DNA of 64,000 bases from Microcaldota archaeon (GTDB lineage Archaea > Micrarchaeota > Micrarchaeia > Micrarchaeales > CABMGC01): positions 132,036 through 196,035 of the forward strand of contig JAKASU010000001.1 in NCBI GenBank assembly GCA_021818925.1, read 5' to 3'. The notes under the pieces are model-generated. The model was not told the DNA's origin. It ran no database searches and saw only the letters and a program-made list of their open reading frames with translations. Below are positions 36,567-45,946 of this stretch, piece after piece (position 1 is the first letter of the stretch; each line of letters begins with the position of its first letter). The translations under genes and the position numbers were made by a program.

Positions 36567-37022
36567 TCATGCCTGCTTTATGATCAGCGCTGCCTGCTCC
36601 GGATCGTACTTCCAATCGACCGGCAGCCTTCCCGATTTCCTGTAGTACTTGCCCAGCCTCCAGATCTTCGATTCTACCCTGTGCAGTCTCGTTGTGTTGT
36701 GAACGTCTTTGTGGTTGGCGGTGAGGTGCTTCCTCAGGTTTACCGCTTTCCTCATGAGGTCAAGAAGGTCTGCTGGTATATCGCTCTTGAACCCCTTCTC
36801 CTCAAGCAGCACGTTGAGCCTCTTTCCAAGGAGAGGCTTGAGGTAGCCCGCCTTCTTCTCATCCTTGAGCTTCTGTCCTATCATGGCGCCCTTCATGCCC
36901 TGCTTGGCGTATGCGACTATTTCCTTCTCTATCTCCTCCCTGCCGGTCTCGGTCTTCGCCTCGCTCTCCATCGGCTTCCTGGACTTCGACCTGCCGTGCT
37001 TCCTGGTGTGTAACCTTGCCAT
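36567..37022 (-). CDS. rps15: Ribosomal protein S15
   Basis: 'MARLHTRKHGRSKSRKP...LLDLMRKAVNLRKHLTANHKDVHNTTRLHRVESKIWRLGKYYRKSGRLP'. Confidence 0.95.
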   Translation of the reverse strand: MARLHTRKHGRSKSRKPMESEAKTETGREEIEKEIVAYAKQGMKGAMIGQKLKDEKKAGYLKPLLGKRLNVLLEEKGFKSDIPADLLDLMRKAVNLRKHLTANHKDVHNTTRLHRVESKIWRLGKYYRKSGRLPVDWKYDPEQAALIIKQA

Positions 37023-37144
37023 TAACCTCACATAAAAGCAAGAAAAGCGATAGTATATCCTAGATAACATTTATAACCATTATCTCGCCGGGGCGACGTA
37101 TCTGTACGGAAAGAAGAAAAACAAGCGCATCATATGGCTCTCTC

Positions 37145-37651
37145 ATGCGTGAAAGAACACTGGCTGTCCAGTCGGAGCCGCCGCTCTTGAGCGAGAGAGC
37201 AGAACTTGCGGCTGTCAGAAGGGTGCACGACGATTACCTCAAGCACGTGTACGGAAAGTACAAGCTAATAGGCGTGAATCACCTGCAGGCAGACGGCGAA
37301 GACATAAGGTGCGTTTTTCTATCGTCGAAGGGGCGCTATTACAAAACCAATAGCCAGCATCTGGGCTACTCCTACGGGCACGCCGAGCCTGAGGATAGGA
37401 CTGCATTCATAAACCTGACCAAGAAGAACACGAAGAAGGAGATAGGCCACTGGTTCGAGGACAGATTTACGCTGTTCTACAACACGCCAGAGCTCTCTCT
37501 CACAATTATTCATGAGTTCCTGCACCTGTTTGTCGAGAAAGAGCTGCTCGCTGCCAGGCGGAGAACGGGCCAGGATGAGGAAACGATGATAGTGACCATG
37601 GAGAAGATTCTCAGGAGGTCGACACCATACACGCTTCTAGTTGTCGACTGA
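37145..37651 (+). CDS. Putative zinc-dependent metalloprotease-like protein (HExxH)
   Basis: 'ELSLTIIHEFLHLFVEKELLA' HEXXH helix in a 168-aa protein. Confidence 0.5.
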   Translation: MRERTLAVQSEPPLLSERAELAAVRRVHDDYLKHVYGKYKLIGVNHLQADGEDIRCVFLSSKGRYYKTNSQHLGYSYGHAEPEDRTAFINLTKKNTKKEIGHWFEDRFTLFYNTPELSLTIIHEFLHLFVEKELLAARRRTGQDEETMIVTMEKILRRSTPYTLLVVD

Positions 37652-37765
37652 CCATTTTAGACGACAAGAAACCGAAAGGTTTAAATATCTAATTGATTAC
37701 AATTCTACTGCTTGTTTTAGTAAAGATTTAAAAGATTTACCCAGAGTTTGCAGAAAAACTGAACG

Positions 37766-38902
37766 GTGAATGAATTGGCAAAGTCAAGGAATAGCGGAGG
37801 TTCAAAAAAGGGTGCAAAAATGAGAAAGACCACAACTACGACTAAGAGCATGGCAAAGAGAAAACCAGCAGGAATGGCGCAGAGAAGCCCAAGCGGCCCG
37901 GTTGCGCAGATGGCTGAACCTCAGCAGGAGTTCACCAGGGCAACAATGCCAAACATGGGAGTGGTGCACGGCGAGGAAGGGCCCAAGGTCATCGAGAGTG
38001 TAAAGCACTGCCCGAGCTGCGGCAGCGGCGACATAATCTTTGACAGCGAGAGGGGAGAGTACGTGTGCAACAACTGCGGCCTTGTTATCGAGGAGAACGT
38101 TACCGACGTAGGGCCGGAATGGAGGGCGTTCGACGCTGATCAGAGGAACGCGAGGGCGAGAACAGGAGCCCCGATCAAGTACATGAAGCCAAACAAGGGC
38201 CTCGTGACAGAGATAGACATGTATAACAAGGACATAAGGGGCGCGAAGCTTCCGAGCAAGCGACAGGCACAGCTGTACAGGATAAGGAAGTGGCACAAGA
38301 GGGCAAGCATAGCGAGCTCGAGCGAGAGGAACTACCTGGTAGCTCTTCCGGAGCTCAACAGGGTAGCGAGCTACCTCGGACTCCCGGACAACATAAGGGA
38401 GAGCGCTGCGCTTCTGTACAGGCAGTGCGTAAAGAACAACCTGATAAGGGGCAGGCCTATAGAGACGGTGGTCAACGCTGCGCTCTACGCCACGTGCAGG
38501 CAGTCCGGCATGCCAAGGACGCTTGACGAGATATCCCAGATATCAGGAGTGCCAAAGAAGGAGATAGGGAGGACATACAGGGTGATAGCCCACGAGCTCA
38601 ACCTTCGAATACCGCTGACGGATCCGGTGGCATACGTGCCAAGATACGTCGCTGCGCTGAAGCTCAGCGGCGAGGCCCAGGAGAAGTCGATACAGCTGCT
38701 CAAGCAGGCGATGAAGAAGGGCCTTGTAAGCGGAAGGAGCCCGACAGGGGTTTCGGCCGCAGCCGTCTACATAGCCAGCGCGCTTGTCGGAGAGAGAAGG
38801 ACGCAGAAGGAGGTCGCCGAGGTGGCTGGCGTCACCGAGGTTACCATAAGGAACAGGTACAGGGAGCTGAAGAAGGAGCTCAACATAGACGTCAACCTGT
38901 AG
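37766..38902 (+). CDS. tfb: Transcription initiation factor IIB (TFB)
   Basis: Zn ribbon 'CPSCGSGDIIFDSERGEYVCNNCGLVIEE', two cyclin repeats ending 'GRSPTGVSAAAVYIASALVGERRTQKEVAEVAGVTEVTIRNRYREL'; start codon (GTG) uncertain. Confidence 0.95.
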   Translation: MNELAKSRNSGGSKKGAKMRKTTTTTKSMAKRKPAGMAQRSPSGPVAQMAEPQQEFTRATMPNMGVVHGEEGPKVIESVKHCPSCGSGDIIFDSERGEYVCNNCGLVIEENVTDVGPEWRAFDADQRNARARTGAPIKYMKPNKGLVTEIDMYNKDIRGAKLPSKRQAQLYRIRKWHKRASIASSSERNYLVALPELNRVASYLGLPDNIRESAALLYRQCVKNNLIRGRPIETVVNAALYATCRQSGMPRTLDEISQISGVPKKEIGRTYRVIAHELNLRIPLTDPVAYVPRYVAALKLSGEAQEKSIQLLKQAMKKGLVSGRSPTGVSAAAVYIASALVGERRTQKEVAEVAGVTEVTIRNRYRELKKELNIDVNL

Positions 38903-38903
38903 C

Positions 38904-39302
38904 ATGAAGGCATCGCTCCTCGCGTTCGCGCTCTCTGTCTCTTTTGCGATAGCGGTCGCTGGGGCGCAGTCTCAGATAGCCAATCCCACGGTGGCGTACG
39001 CGAACCAGACGGTAAGCAACGCCGCCTACTACATCTCGCAGGTCAACGAGAGCGGCTACCTGATCTTCTATCCCAACCTTACGCAGTCATACTCCTATCT
39101 CGCAAAGGCGCAGAGCCTGTACAACAGCTCGCCTGCCGCCGCCGTGATATACGCAAACAAGGCAACCAGCGAGGCGGTAGCGCAGTACGCCAGGATAAGC
39201 TCGTACAAGAGCGAATCCATAGTGGTGATGGCCGCCTTTACCATCTTCTTCGCCCTGCTCCTCGGACGTGTGATGAGGCCTGTAGGCAAGAAGGGCAAGT
39301 AG
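38904..39302 (+). CDS. Secreted/membrane-anchored hypothetical protein
   Basis: N-terminal signal peptide 'MKASLLAFALSVSFAIAVAGAQSQ' and C-terminal TM. Confidence 0.6.
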   Translation: MKASLLAFALSVSFAIAVAGAQSQIANPTVAYANQTVSNAAYYISQVNESGYLIFYPNLTQSYSYLAKAQSLYNSSPAAAVIYANKATSEAVAQYARISSYKSESIVVMAAFTIFFALLLGRVMRPVGKKGK

Positions 39303-39391
39303 CATGATAACAGCATTTCTCCCTTATTTTGTAATTTAAATCAACCTATTTATAGGTGGAAAAGTAAATCCAATTCATCGTATTGGGTTCT

Positions 39392-39721
39392 ATGTCCGCG
39401 AAACGGAAGGAAGACAGAAGGGTCCCGGAATGGGACAGGCCTAACATAAGACCATTGTCAGCCGAGGCGCCGGTTTTAGCAACGGAGCTGAACAGAATCT
39501 CGAAAGGGATAGGCAACATAGACAGCGCGTTGGAAGACGCACTTGGCAAGAGCCTTGACAAGGACGGGAGCGAGGCCAGTATCGAAGAGCTCAGGGCAGT
39601 GAACAAGAGGCTTAGCAAGATGCTTGGCTCATTCAAGAGGGGGGTTGAGGACATCGAGGGCATAGACAAGATAGCCAAGCAGGCCGCAAGGGACCGGGAC
39701 CAAGGAGCCGTCAGGTCATAG
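39392..39721 (+). CDS. Hypothetical small charged protein
   Basis: ORF 109 aa with upstream TATA-like AT-rich region. Confidence 0.5.
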   Translation: MSAKRKEDRRVPEWDRPNIRPLSAEAPVLATELNRISKGIGNIDSALEDALGKSLDKDGSEASIEELRAVNKRLSKMLGSFKRGVEDIEGIDKIAKQAARDRDQGAVRS

Positions 39722-41038
39722 TCTCCTGATCCTCTTTCTCTCTATGAAGACGAGCAGTCCGACGAAGAGCATGATTGCACCTAGCTCCAAGACGCCCGGC
39801 TGGCTGAAGTACACGCCGAGAAGCACAATCGAGCTCAGACCCGCGATTACCGGTGTTACCCGCGTGTGAAGCACGTCAAGCTTGCCTCCGGAGCTCTTGA
39901 TCAGTTTCAGCGTGGCGAAAGAGGTGAGCATGTATGGTATCAGGGTGAACATAACGGCAAGCGCCGCCAGCGCAACGAAATTCGTCACGGTATAGCTAAG
40001 CACCAGAGCCAGTGCCGTCTGGATGATGAGGGACATGTAGGGGGTCTTGCGCGAGGGGTGTATCTTCGAGAAGACCTTAGGGAAAAGACGGTCCCTTGAC
40101 ATGGCGAACGATATCCTCGCGGTGCCGAGTATCACAGCGTTCAGCGACCCTATTATCGATATGAGGCCTCCGACGGTGACGATTATGCCGCCCAGCTGTG
40201 AGTGTGTGACTGCGGTGAAGAGGTCTGAGAGCGGGGACTGCGAGGATGTGAAGTTTGTCCATCTTGAAGCGCCCAGGAACACCACGACCACCACAAGATA
40301 GATGAGCATCGTCGACACTGCGGCAATCAGCACCGCTTTTGGGACTGTCTTCTTCGCGTTCTTTATCTCCTCGTCAGGCACCGTTATTATCTCCTCGCCC
40401 AGATACGCGTAGAGCACCACTATTGTCGATGCGCCTACAGCTGAAAGTATCGCGAAAATGCCTGTGTTTCCAGCAGTGCTCACGGTGCTCGGGAGCAGAG
40501 GGTAGAAGTTGATTATCTTGAAGAAGAGCGCAGCGCCGATTACAAACACTGCTAGCGCGAGCAGCTTCCCGACAGTAAGCCAGTCCCCCACCTTCCCGCC
40601 TGTAGACACACCCCTGAAGTTCAGGTACGTGAGCACGAAGCCGGTGAGCACACCGACCGTGACCCTTATAATCAGCGACACCTGAGGGAGAAAGAACTGC
40701 AGGTACCAGCCGAGCGCCCACTGCTCTGCAGCTATTGTTATGACGTAGCCGATCCAGAACGTCCAGCCCGCGAAGAAGCCGGCGGCGTCTCCGAACGCCT
40801 TGTGCGCGTACGTGTAGAGCCCTCCAGCCTTCCTTATCTTTATTGCGCATTCGGCGAAGCACAGGCCCGTCAGCACCTGGTATATGCCGCCCAGCACCCA
40901 CGCAAGTATCGAGTACGTGCCCGAAGCCTCAGCGGCCACAAGAGGCATTATGAATATGCCAGACCCGACTATGAACCCGATGCCGAGCATCACCGAGTCG
41001 AAGAAGCCCATGCCGCGTATGAGATGTATCCTTCTCAT
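39716..41038 (-). CDS. APC-superfamily amino acid permease
   Basis: 'FDSVMLGIGFIVGSGIFIMPLVAAEASG', 12 TM segments. Confidence 0.9.
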   Translation of the reverse strand: MRRIHLIRGMGFFDSVMLGIGFIVGSGIFIMPLVAAEASGTYSILAWVLGGIYQVLTGLCFAECAIKIRKAGGLYTYAHKAFGDAAGFFAGWTFWIGYVITIAAEQWALGWYLQFFLPQVSLIIRVTVGVLTGFVLTYLNFRGVSTGGKVGDWLTVGKLLALAVFVIGAALFFKIINFYPLLPSTVSTAGNTGIFAILSAVGASTIVVLYAYLGEEIITVPDEEIKNAKKTVPKAVLIAAVSTMLIYLVVVVVFLGASRWTNFTSSQSPLSDLFTAVTHSQLGGIIVTVGGLISIIGSLNAVILGTARISFAMSRDRLFPKVFSKIHPSRKTPYMSLIIQTALALVLSYTVTNFVALAALAVMFTLIPYMLTSFATLKLIKSSGGKLDVLHTRVTPVIAGLSSIVLLGVYFSQPGVLELGAIMLFVGLLVFIERKRIRRL

Positions 41039-41130
41039 GCACTTTCGCTGGAATAAGGACTCTGCATATTAAAAGGGCTCTCCCAGGCGCCAGAACGCAT
41101 AACGTCAAACTATTTAAGCACCTGAAACAG

Positions 41131-41454
41131 ATGTCCCTTATGAGCGTCATCGATACGATCAGGAAGAACTACAACCCTGAGCTTGCCAAGCTGCTAATCG
41201 GTGATTACGTGGTCTGGACAGGGTCCGGGCTTACGAAGAGAGCCGAGAGGTTTGCAAACGCGGTCTCCGACAAAGAGCAGATAAGAATTGCAAGGCAGAT
41301 TGGGGGAGACGAGAAGGGCAGGCAGGCCGTCAGGAAAGTGGTTTTGCTTAGGACAGAGCCCGACGCATCACTGCTTAAGGCCGCAGAGAGGGCCAAGGCC
41401 TATATGCAGATTGACGAGAAGACGGCAAGGGTATTCGCTCTGCGAAAAGATTAA
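41131..41454 (+). CDS. Hypothetical protein
   Basis: 107-aa ORF with upstream TATA-like sequence. Confidence 0.45.
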   Translation: MSLMSVIDTIRKNYNPELAKLLIGDYVVWTGSGLTKRAERFANAVSDKEQIRIARQIGGDEKGRQAVRKVVLLRTEPDASLLKAAERAKAYMQIDEKTARVFALRKD

Positions 41455-41478
41455 AAGGCTGAAACGCTGATTCTCGGC

Positions 41479-41775
41479 ATGGCTTGGCGCATAAGCATCG
41501 ACCAGGAAAGCGACAAGGACATGGTTGCAAGGACATTTGCCATCGCCTCTAACAAGGCGAAGATAGAGGAGGACAGGGAGGCGCTGGCCGCCAAATACGG
41601 CAACGACACGTATGTGGCGTACTTCGGGGGCAAGGAGATTGACCACGACAAGAGCATCGAGGCGCTCAGAAAGAGGCTGGCTGAAAGGTACCCCGAAAAG
41701 ATAAAGAGCATGGCCGTCGAGCGCGTGGGCGGAGAGAAAATCCCGCAAACCGATAAGTTCTGGCTCAGGTCGTAG
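41479..41775 (+). CDS. Hypothetical protein
   Basis: 98-aa ORF, tandem with previous. Confidence 0.45.
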   Translation: MAWRISIDQESDKDMVARTFAIASNKAKIEEDREALAAKYGNDTYVAYFGGKEIDHDKSIEALRKRLAERYPEKIKSMAVERVGGEKIPQTDKFWLRS

Positions 41776-41776
41776 C

Positions 41777-42130
41777 CTAGCCCAGCTTGTATACGCTGCT
41801 GCCTCTCTTCACGGGCACGCTGACCTTTATGCCCACGTCGTCTCCGGATGACGCGGAATCCACGTCCTTCCTGTCTATCTGCATGCTCGAGACACGCTGC
41901 CTTAGTGTGTACTCTTCATTCTCAATCTCTATGGTGTCGCCGACAGCGAGCGTGTCGCTCAGTCTTATGGCGGCCACGTTAAGGTTGTCGAAAAAGCGAT
42001 CTACCTCGCCAACCAGGGCGCGACCCGCAGAGGCCACATGAGCCGATGCGCCCTTCTTCGCCTCCATAGCGTCCAGAACGTCCATTACGTTGTCAAGGTC
42101 GTCCATCTTCTCACTTCTTTTTATCGTCAT
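41777..42130 (-). CDS. Stand-alone EF-Tu domain-2-like beta-barrel protein with N-terminal extension
   Basis: 'VAAIRLSDTLAVGDTIEIENEEYTLRQRVSSMQIDRKDVDSASSGDDVGIKVSVPVKRGSSVYKLG' matches the translation elongation factor-like family. Confidence 0.75.
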   Translation of the reverse strand: MTIKRSEKMDDLDNVMDVLDAMEAKKGASAHVASAGRALVGEVDRFFDNLNVAAIRLSDTLAVGDTIEIENEEYTLRQRVSSMQIDRKDVDSASSGDDVGIKVSVPVKRGSSVYKLG

Positions 42131-42497
42131 TCGGTATGAACCTAAGCGATATCGAGTTTACGCAGTGCCTTACGTTCTTGAGCGTGTACATCTCGCCCGT
42201 GAAGACGTGGCCAAGGTGGGCGCCGCAGTTCGCGCACTCTATCTCTGTGCGCACGCCATCGGGATCCGGCATGCGCTTGACCGCGCCCTCTATCTCCTGG
42301 TCGAAGCTTGGCCAGCCGCAATGGGCGTCGAACTTGTCCTCCGACTTGTATAGCGGCGCGCCGCACCTCTTGCAGACGTATGTGCCAGGCTTGAAGTTGC
42401 TCTCGTACTCGCCGCTGAACGGGGCCTCGGTGCCCTTGTGCACGATCACGGCCTCTTCCTCCTTGGTAAGCTTGTTCAGCTTTAGCTTTTCTCCCAC
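42111..42497 (-). CDS. msrB: Peptide-methionine (R)-S-oxide reductase MsrB (GTG start)
   Basis: 'GTYVCKRCGAPLYKSEDKFDAHCGWPSF...VRTEIECANCGAHLGHVF...RHCVNSISLRF'. Confidence 0.95.
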   Translation of the reverse strand: MGEKLKLNKLTKEEEAVIVHKGTEAPFSGEYESNFKPGTYVCKRCGAPLYKSEDKFDAHCGWPSFDQEIEGAVKRMPDPDGVRTEIECANCGAHLGHVFTGEMYTLKNVRHCVNSISLRFIPNDDKKK

Positions 42498-42631
42498 GCA
42501 ACCCCGATCCCATTACCCACCGCAAATATTTAATAATGCAAGAAACGGCCACGTGCGGATGGCAGGATACATTATACTGTAAAGATAACTAAATTAAACT
42601 AACAGTTAAACTTAAATATCCTTGTGCACAA

Positions 42632-42844
42632 ATGGAAACCATGGAAGAACAGGAAGTCGTAGTCAAGGCCCGCAAGCTCGGCGGGTCATTGGTAGTGAGG
42701 ATACCGAAAGAGGTAGTTGAAGAAGAGGGCATAACGGCAGGCTCTTCTGTTAAGCTCAAGATAAAGAAACTGAAGAAAAGCTGGTTCGGTGCGCTCAGGG
42801 GTGTTGGCTCTTTTACCAAGGAGGATGAGTTTGACGAGCACTAA
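42632..42844 (+). CDS. AbrB/VapB-type antitoxin
   Basis: 'VVVKARKLGGSLVVRIPKEVVEEEGITAGSSVKLKI' swapped-hairpin AbrB motif. Confidence 0.85.
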   Translation: METMEEQEVVVKARKLGGSLVVRIPKEVVEEEGITAGSSVKLKIKKLKKSWFGALRGVGSFTKEDEFDEH

Positions 42845-43223
42845 ATACGTCATAGATGCGTGGGCCTGGCTGGAATATCTGGACGGGACAGCAGCCGGTA
42901 CAAAGATAGATGAGTACCTAAAGAAAGGAGAGGCGTTCACAAACACGGTAACGATAGCAGAGGTTGTGTCCAGGGTGCAGAGAAGAGGCATGGATGCTAA
43001 CGTAGCGCTGACCGCCATCGGCTCGCTTTCCAGGATAGTTGGCATAAACACGCTGTTTGCCAAGGAAGTCGGACTGCTGCATGCCGCAATGAAGAAAAAT
43101 AGGCCAAACTTCAGTTTCGGAGATTCATTTGCGCTGTACACAGCAAAAAGCATCCGGGCCAAAGTCCTAACAGTCGATCCTGATTTCAAAGGATTGCGAG
43201 AAGCTGAAATGATAAAGTCCTAG
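42825..43223 (+). CDS. PIN-domain toxin (VapC-like), overlapping the antitoxin
   Basis: 'KYVIDAWAWLEYLDG', 'TVTIAEVVSR', 'FSFGDSFALYTAKSIRAKVLTVDPDFKGL' PIN acidic residues. Confidence 0.85.
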   Translation: MSLTSTKYVIDAWAWLEYLDGTAAGTKIDEYLKKGEAFTNTVTIAEVVSRVQRRGMDANVALTAIGSLSRIVGINTLFAKEVGLLHAAMKKNRPNFSFGDSFALYTAKSIRAKVLTVDPDFKGLREAEMIKS

Positions 43224-43304
43224 AATTTCCACAACATTGTTGGAAAAACGAAATGTCAGAAAGATGTATATACCTGATCGCATAGAAGAAATTAAGGGGT
43301 TAGA

Positions 43305-43559
43305 ATGAATAGAACTCTAGGAATAATAGGACTGACAGCAGCGCTGGTGACAGTGATGGCTGGAATTGTTGGAGCAACAACCGGGCAGAACCAATATGGC
43401 TCTGGATTTCCAATAGGACCATGCGGTTACATACACGGGGCGTTCGCAAACACGAACGGGAACTTTGGGATAGTGGGGCATGACCACGTCTCCCAGGTAA
43501 ATACGGGAGACAACAATGCCGATGCCTCTGCGTTCTGCGTTGCGCAGATGGGCCACTGA
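43305..43559 (+). CDS. Small secreted protein
   Basis: Signal peptide then 'GQNQYGSGFPIGPCGYIHGAFANTNGNFGIVGHDHVSQVNTGDNNADASAFCVAQMGH'; own promoter context and terminator. Confidence 0.55.
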   Translation: MNRTLGIIGLTAALVTVMAGIVGATTGQNQYGSGFPIGPCGYIHGAFANTNGNFGIVGHDHVSQVNTGDNNADASAFCVAQMGH

Positions 43560-43576
43560 TAGGCTGTTGGCCTTTT

Positions 43577-43606
43577 GGCGTCAGGAACCTTCCTGACGCC
43601 CTTTTT
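43577..43606 (+). terminator. Intrinsic terminator
   Basis: GGCGTCAGGAA-CC-TTCCTGACGCC-CTTTTT, perfect 11-bp stem after the small secreted gene. Confidence 0.75.
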
Positions 43607-44007
43607 ACTATATTTTCCATTTACCTGAAATTCAATGCACAGTCTAACTGAGTACCTAAAGTTTCATCATTACGGAACGATATTTTAATCTTTGAAAAGC
43701 TTACGTTCCGCGCTTATGGAAAAAAAGGGCTCTTGGCCACACCCCCTGCATTGAGCCAGAAACTCGGCATGAAAGAACGACTTTCCTCGTGAGGCGTTTT
43801 ATTGCGCCATATGGATGGAAAACAAGCATGCTATGTTCATAGTGTTGAAAACTATTTTCCTACTATCTAAATAAGGGCCAGGAGCGGCCTCCGTCGTAAA
43901 AACTTGCGCATAATTGGGCTAGGTGGGCAGATTGCTATCTCATTGATAGATTATCAGCATGCGGATACTGCTCAGCAGCGACGCGTTTAAGAGGTTTTTA
44001 GTTTTGC

Positions 44008-44436
44008 TTAAACCTTCTTAGTCTTTATTGTACCAGGGCCTGCATCCGCTCCTGCTTTGGCTCTCCGTGCCTTATCAAACAGCGAGAATAGTTCGCCCAA
44101 TCCCGCCCTCTCTCTTGACTTGGTCAGGTCTCCTACCAAAGATTTAAGCTCGAATTTTGTTTGCAGGGCTAAGGCCGCTTTTCTGACATCTTCAGGCATT
44201 CCCCTAGAATCCAGGTTCGCAATGCTGCTTGGAGTGATACGAAGCACAACGTTCTCGCCTTTTTCCCTTCCAGTTAACGGCATTTCAAAATTTACAAAAA
44301 CATACTCCTCGCTGCTCCGAAGTTCCGTTACCTCATCTATGACCTTCAGGACTTTGTTAAAAGGCACGTCGAGCAGGGCGGTTGCTTCCATCATTCTTTC
44401 AATTTCAGGGTCGTACATGCTCTTTGAGCCGTACAT
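44008..44436 (-). CDS. Hypothetical protein
   Basis: 142-aa ORF; no recognised family. Confidence 0.45.
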   Translation of the reverse strand: MYGSKSMYDPEIERMMEATALLDVPFNKVLKVIDEVTELRSSEEYVFVNFEMPLTGREKGENVVLRITPSSIANLDSRGMPEDVRKAALALQTKFELKSLVGDLTKSRERAGLGELFSLFDKARRAKAGADAGPGTIKTKKV

Positions 44437-44532
44437 AAAATCACATTTCGCTTTTGCTTTACAGCTTTATAAGCATTATCACATGCTCGTTTTGCTAAGA
44501 TAAAGTTGGAAAAACCAAGAGAGTTTTCGCTC

Positions 44533-44958
44533 TCAGTCCCTCTTCCTTCCTTTCAATTCTGCACTATGATGAAGAATAAGATCAAGCCTCAGGTCCGCCT
44601 TCCTATCGAACACTATCTTGTTGCTTCTGATCGCTTCCTCTATGCCTTCCGAGAATTCGCGCGCGTTGCGGCTCATCGTGAGCGGGAACACTCTAGTGGT
44701 CATGTACATTACATGCTGGCTGACGCGCCTTCTCGGCTCAAGCCTGCCGACCATCCATGTCAGCGTTGCCGCGATTGCGGTTGGCGCCCTTCCGGAGACC
44801 ATGTCGAGATCCTCGACCCACGAGAGCATCCTCTCGGCGAACCTCTTCGTGTCGTCGCTAAGGCCGACTGAGTCGCAGTAGTCGTTGAGCAGCTTCAGCC
44901 TCCTCTCGTCAAGCGTGAGCTGTTCTCTCACCAGCGTTGCGGTCCCGTCTCCATCCAT
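44533..44958 (-). CDS. Cyclin-fold (TFB-like) protein without zinc ribbon
   Basis: 'MVSGRAPTAIAATLTWMVGR...RRVSQH' resembles the TFB cyclin repeat 'SGRSPTGVSAAAVYIAS...RTQKEV'. Confidence 0.4.
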   Translation of the reverse strand: MDGDGTATLVREQLTLDERRLKLLNDYCDSVGLSDDTKRFAERMLSWVEDLDMVSGRAPTAIAATLTWMVGRLEPRRRVSQHVMYMTTRVFPLTMSRNAREFSEGIEEAIRSNKIVFDRKADLRLDLILHHSAELKGRKRD

Positions 44959-45010
44959 TCGTCTCGACCAGATTGCATGTAGGTTGTTGGAAAACCTAAA
45001 GTTTTGAGAA

Positions 45011-45883
45011 TCAGCGCTTCTGCCTGAGCAGCTCCTCAGCGTGCACCTCGTCTCTCACAAACTCCAGATATTCAGGAGGCACATTTCCTTCAAGGTACTC
45101 CTCCTTGCCTACCTTCAAGTACATCTTCACTATCTCCTTCTTGAACTCGTCGACGTTTTCAACGCTCTCGCGCGCCTTCCCCCCGTAAGCATCAGGCTTC
45201 TTTATCAGTCCCCGGGCCACGTAGTCGCGGATCGTCTGCCTCCATCTTTCGATGAAAGCGTCTATCTTGTTGTCGTACTGGTCCCCCATTATGTTTATGA
45301 AGTCTAGGGCGTCCTTGCCCTGAGGCGTTGCGGCTTCGCCCCTGTCGACCCAGGTGTTGAACTTCATGATAAGTATGACGCCGGGGGCCGCCACGTCGAA
45401 GTTGACCTTTGAGGTGCCTGTCTTATCCTCCATTATCGCTATGTCCCTGCTCGTGCTTACCGCTGTGCCTAGTATGTCCTTTATCGGCACGCCGCTCAGC
45501 GGAGCCATGCCCTTGTGATATACGTCGAACTTGATCTGCGTCCTCTTGTCTATCAGGCGTATGCCGGGCGCTCCCTTCTCCCTGTTGTACGTATCCTCGG
45601 TCTCAAAGCCCTCGGATTCTGCAAGCTTCACGAAGCCCTCGAGCTCTCCCGCAAACGCGTCTACTATCACATCCACGTCCGACGAGCGCCTTGTGCTCTC
45701 GTTTGTGTGCAGGTTGACCGCCCTGCCGCCTGTTATAACAACCTTCCTTTCAGCGAAGGCGCTCTTCAACCTAAGGTAGGCGTCGGCAAAGCTTGGCAGT
45801 TCTATGTCGAAGTTCTTTCTGCTCTCTGCTGAGCGATGTTCCTCCATCAAAATTCGGCTCTGCGCCTCCTTCTGAGCCTCCAT
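45011..45883 (-). CDS. Nucleotidyltransferase-fold protein
   Basis: 'VVITGGRAVNLHTNESTRRSSDVDVIVD' GG...DxD nucleotidyltransferase motif. Confidence 0.6.
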   Translation of the reverse strand: MEAQKEAQSRILMEEHRSAESRKNFDIELPSFADAYLRLKSAFAERKVVITGGRAVNLHTNESTRRSSDVDVIVDAFAGELEGFVKLAESEGFETEDTYNREKGAPGIRLIDKRTQIKFDVYHKGMAPLSGVPIKDILGTAVSTSRDIAIMEDKTGTSKVNFDVAAPGVILIMKFNTWVDRGEAATPQGKDALDFINIMGDQYDNKIDAFIERWRQTIRDYVARGLIKKPDAYGGKARESVENVDEFKKEIVKMYLKVGKEEYLEGNVPPEYLEFVRDEVHAEELLRQKR

Positions 45884-45946
45884 GTTATAATTAGTTCTTC
45901 CCCCATTTATAAGCATTGGTTTGGGTACTTTTGGGCGAGGAAACCG

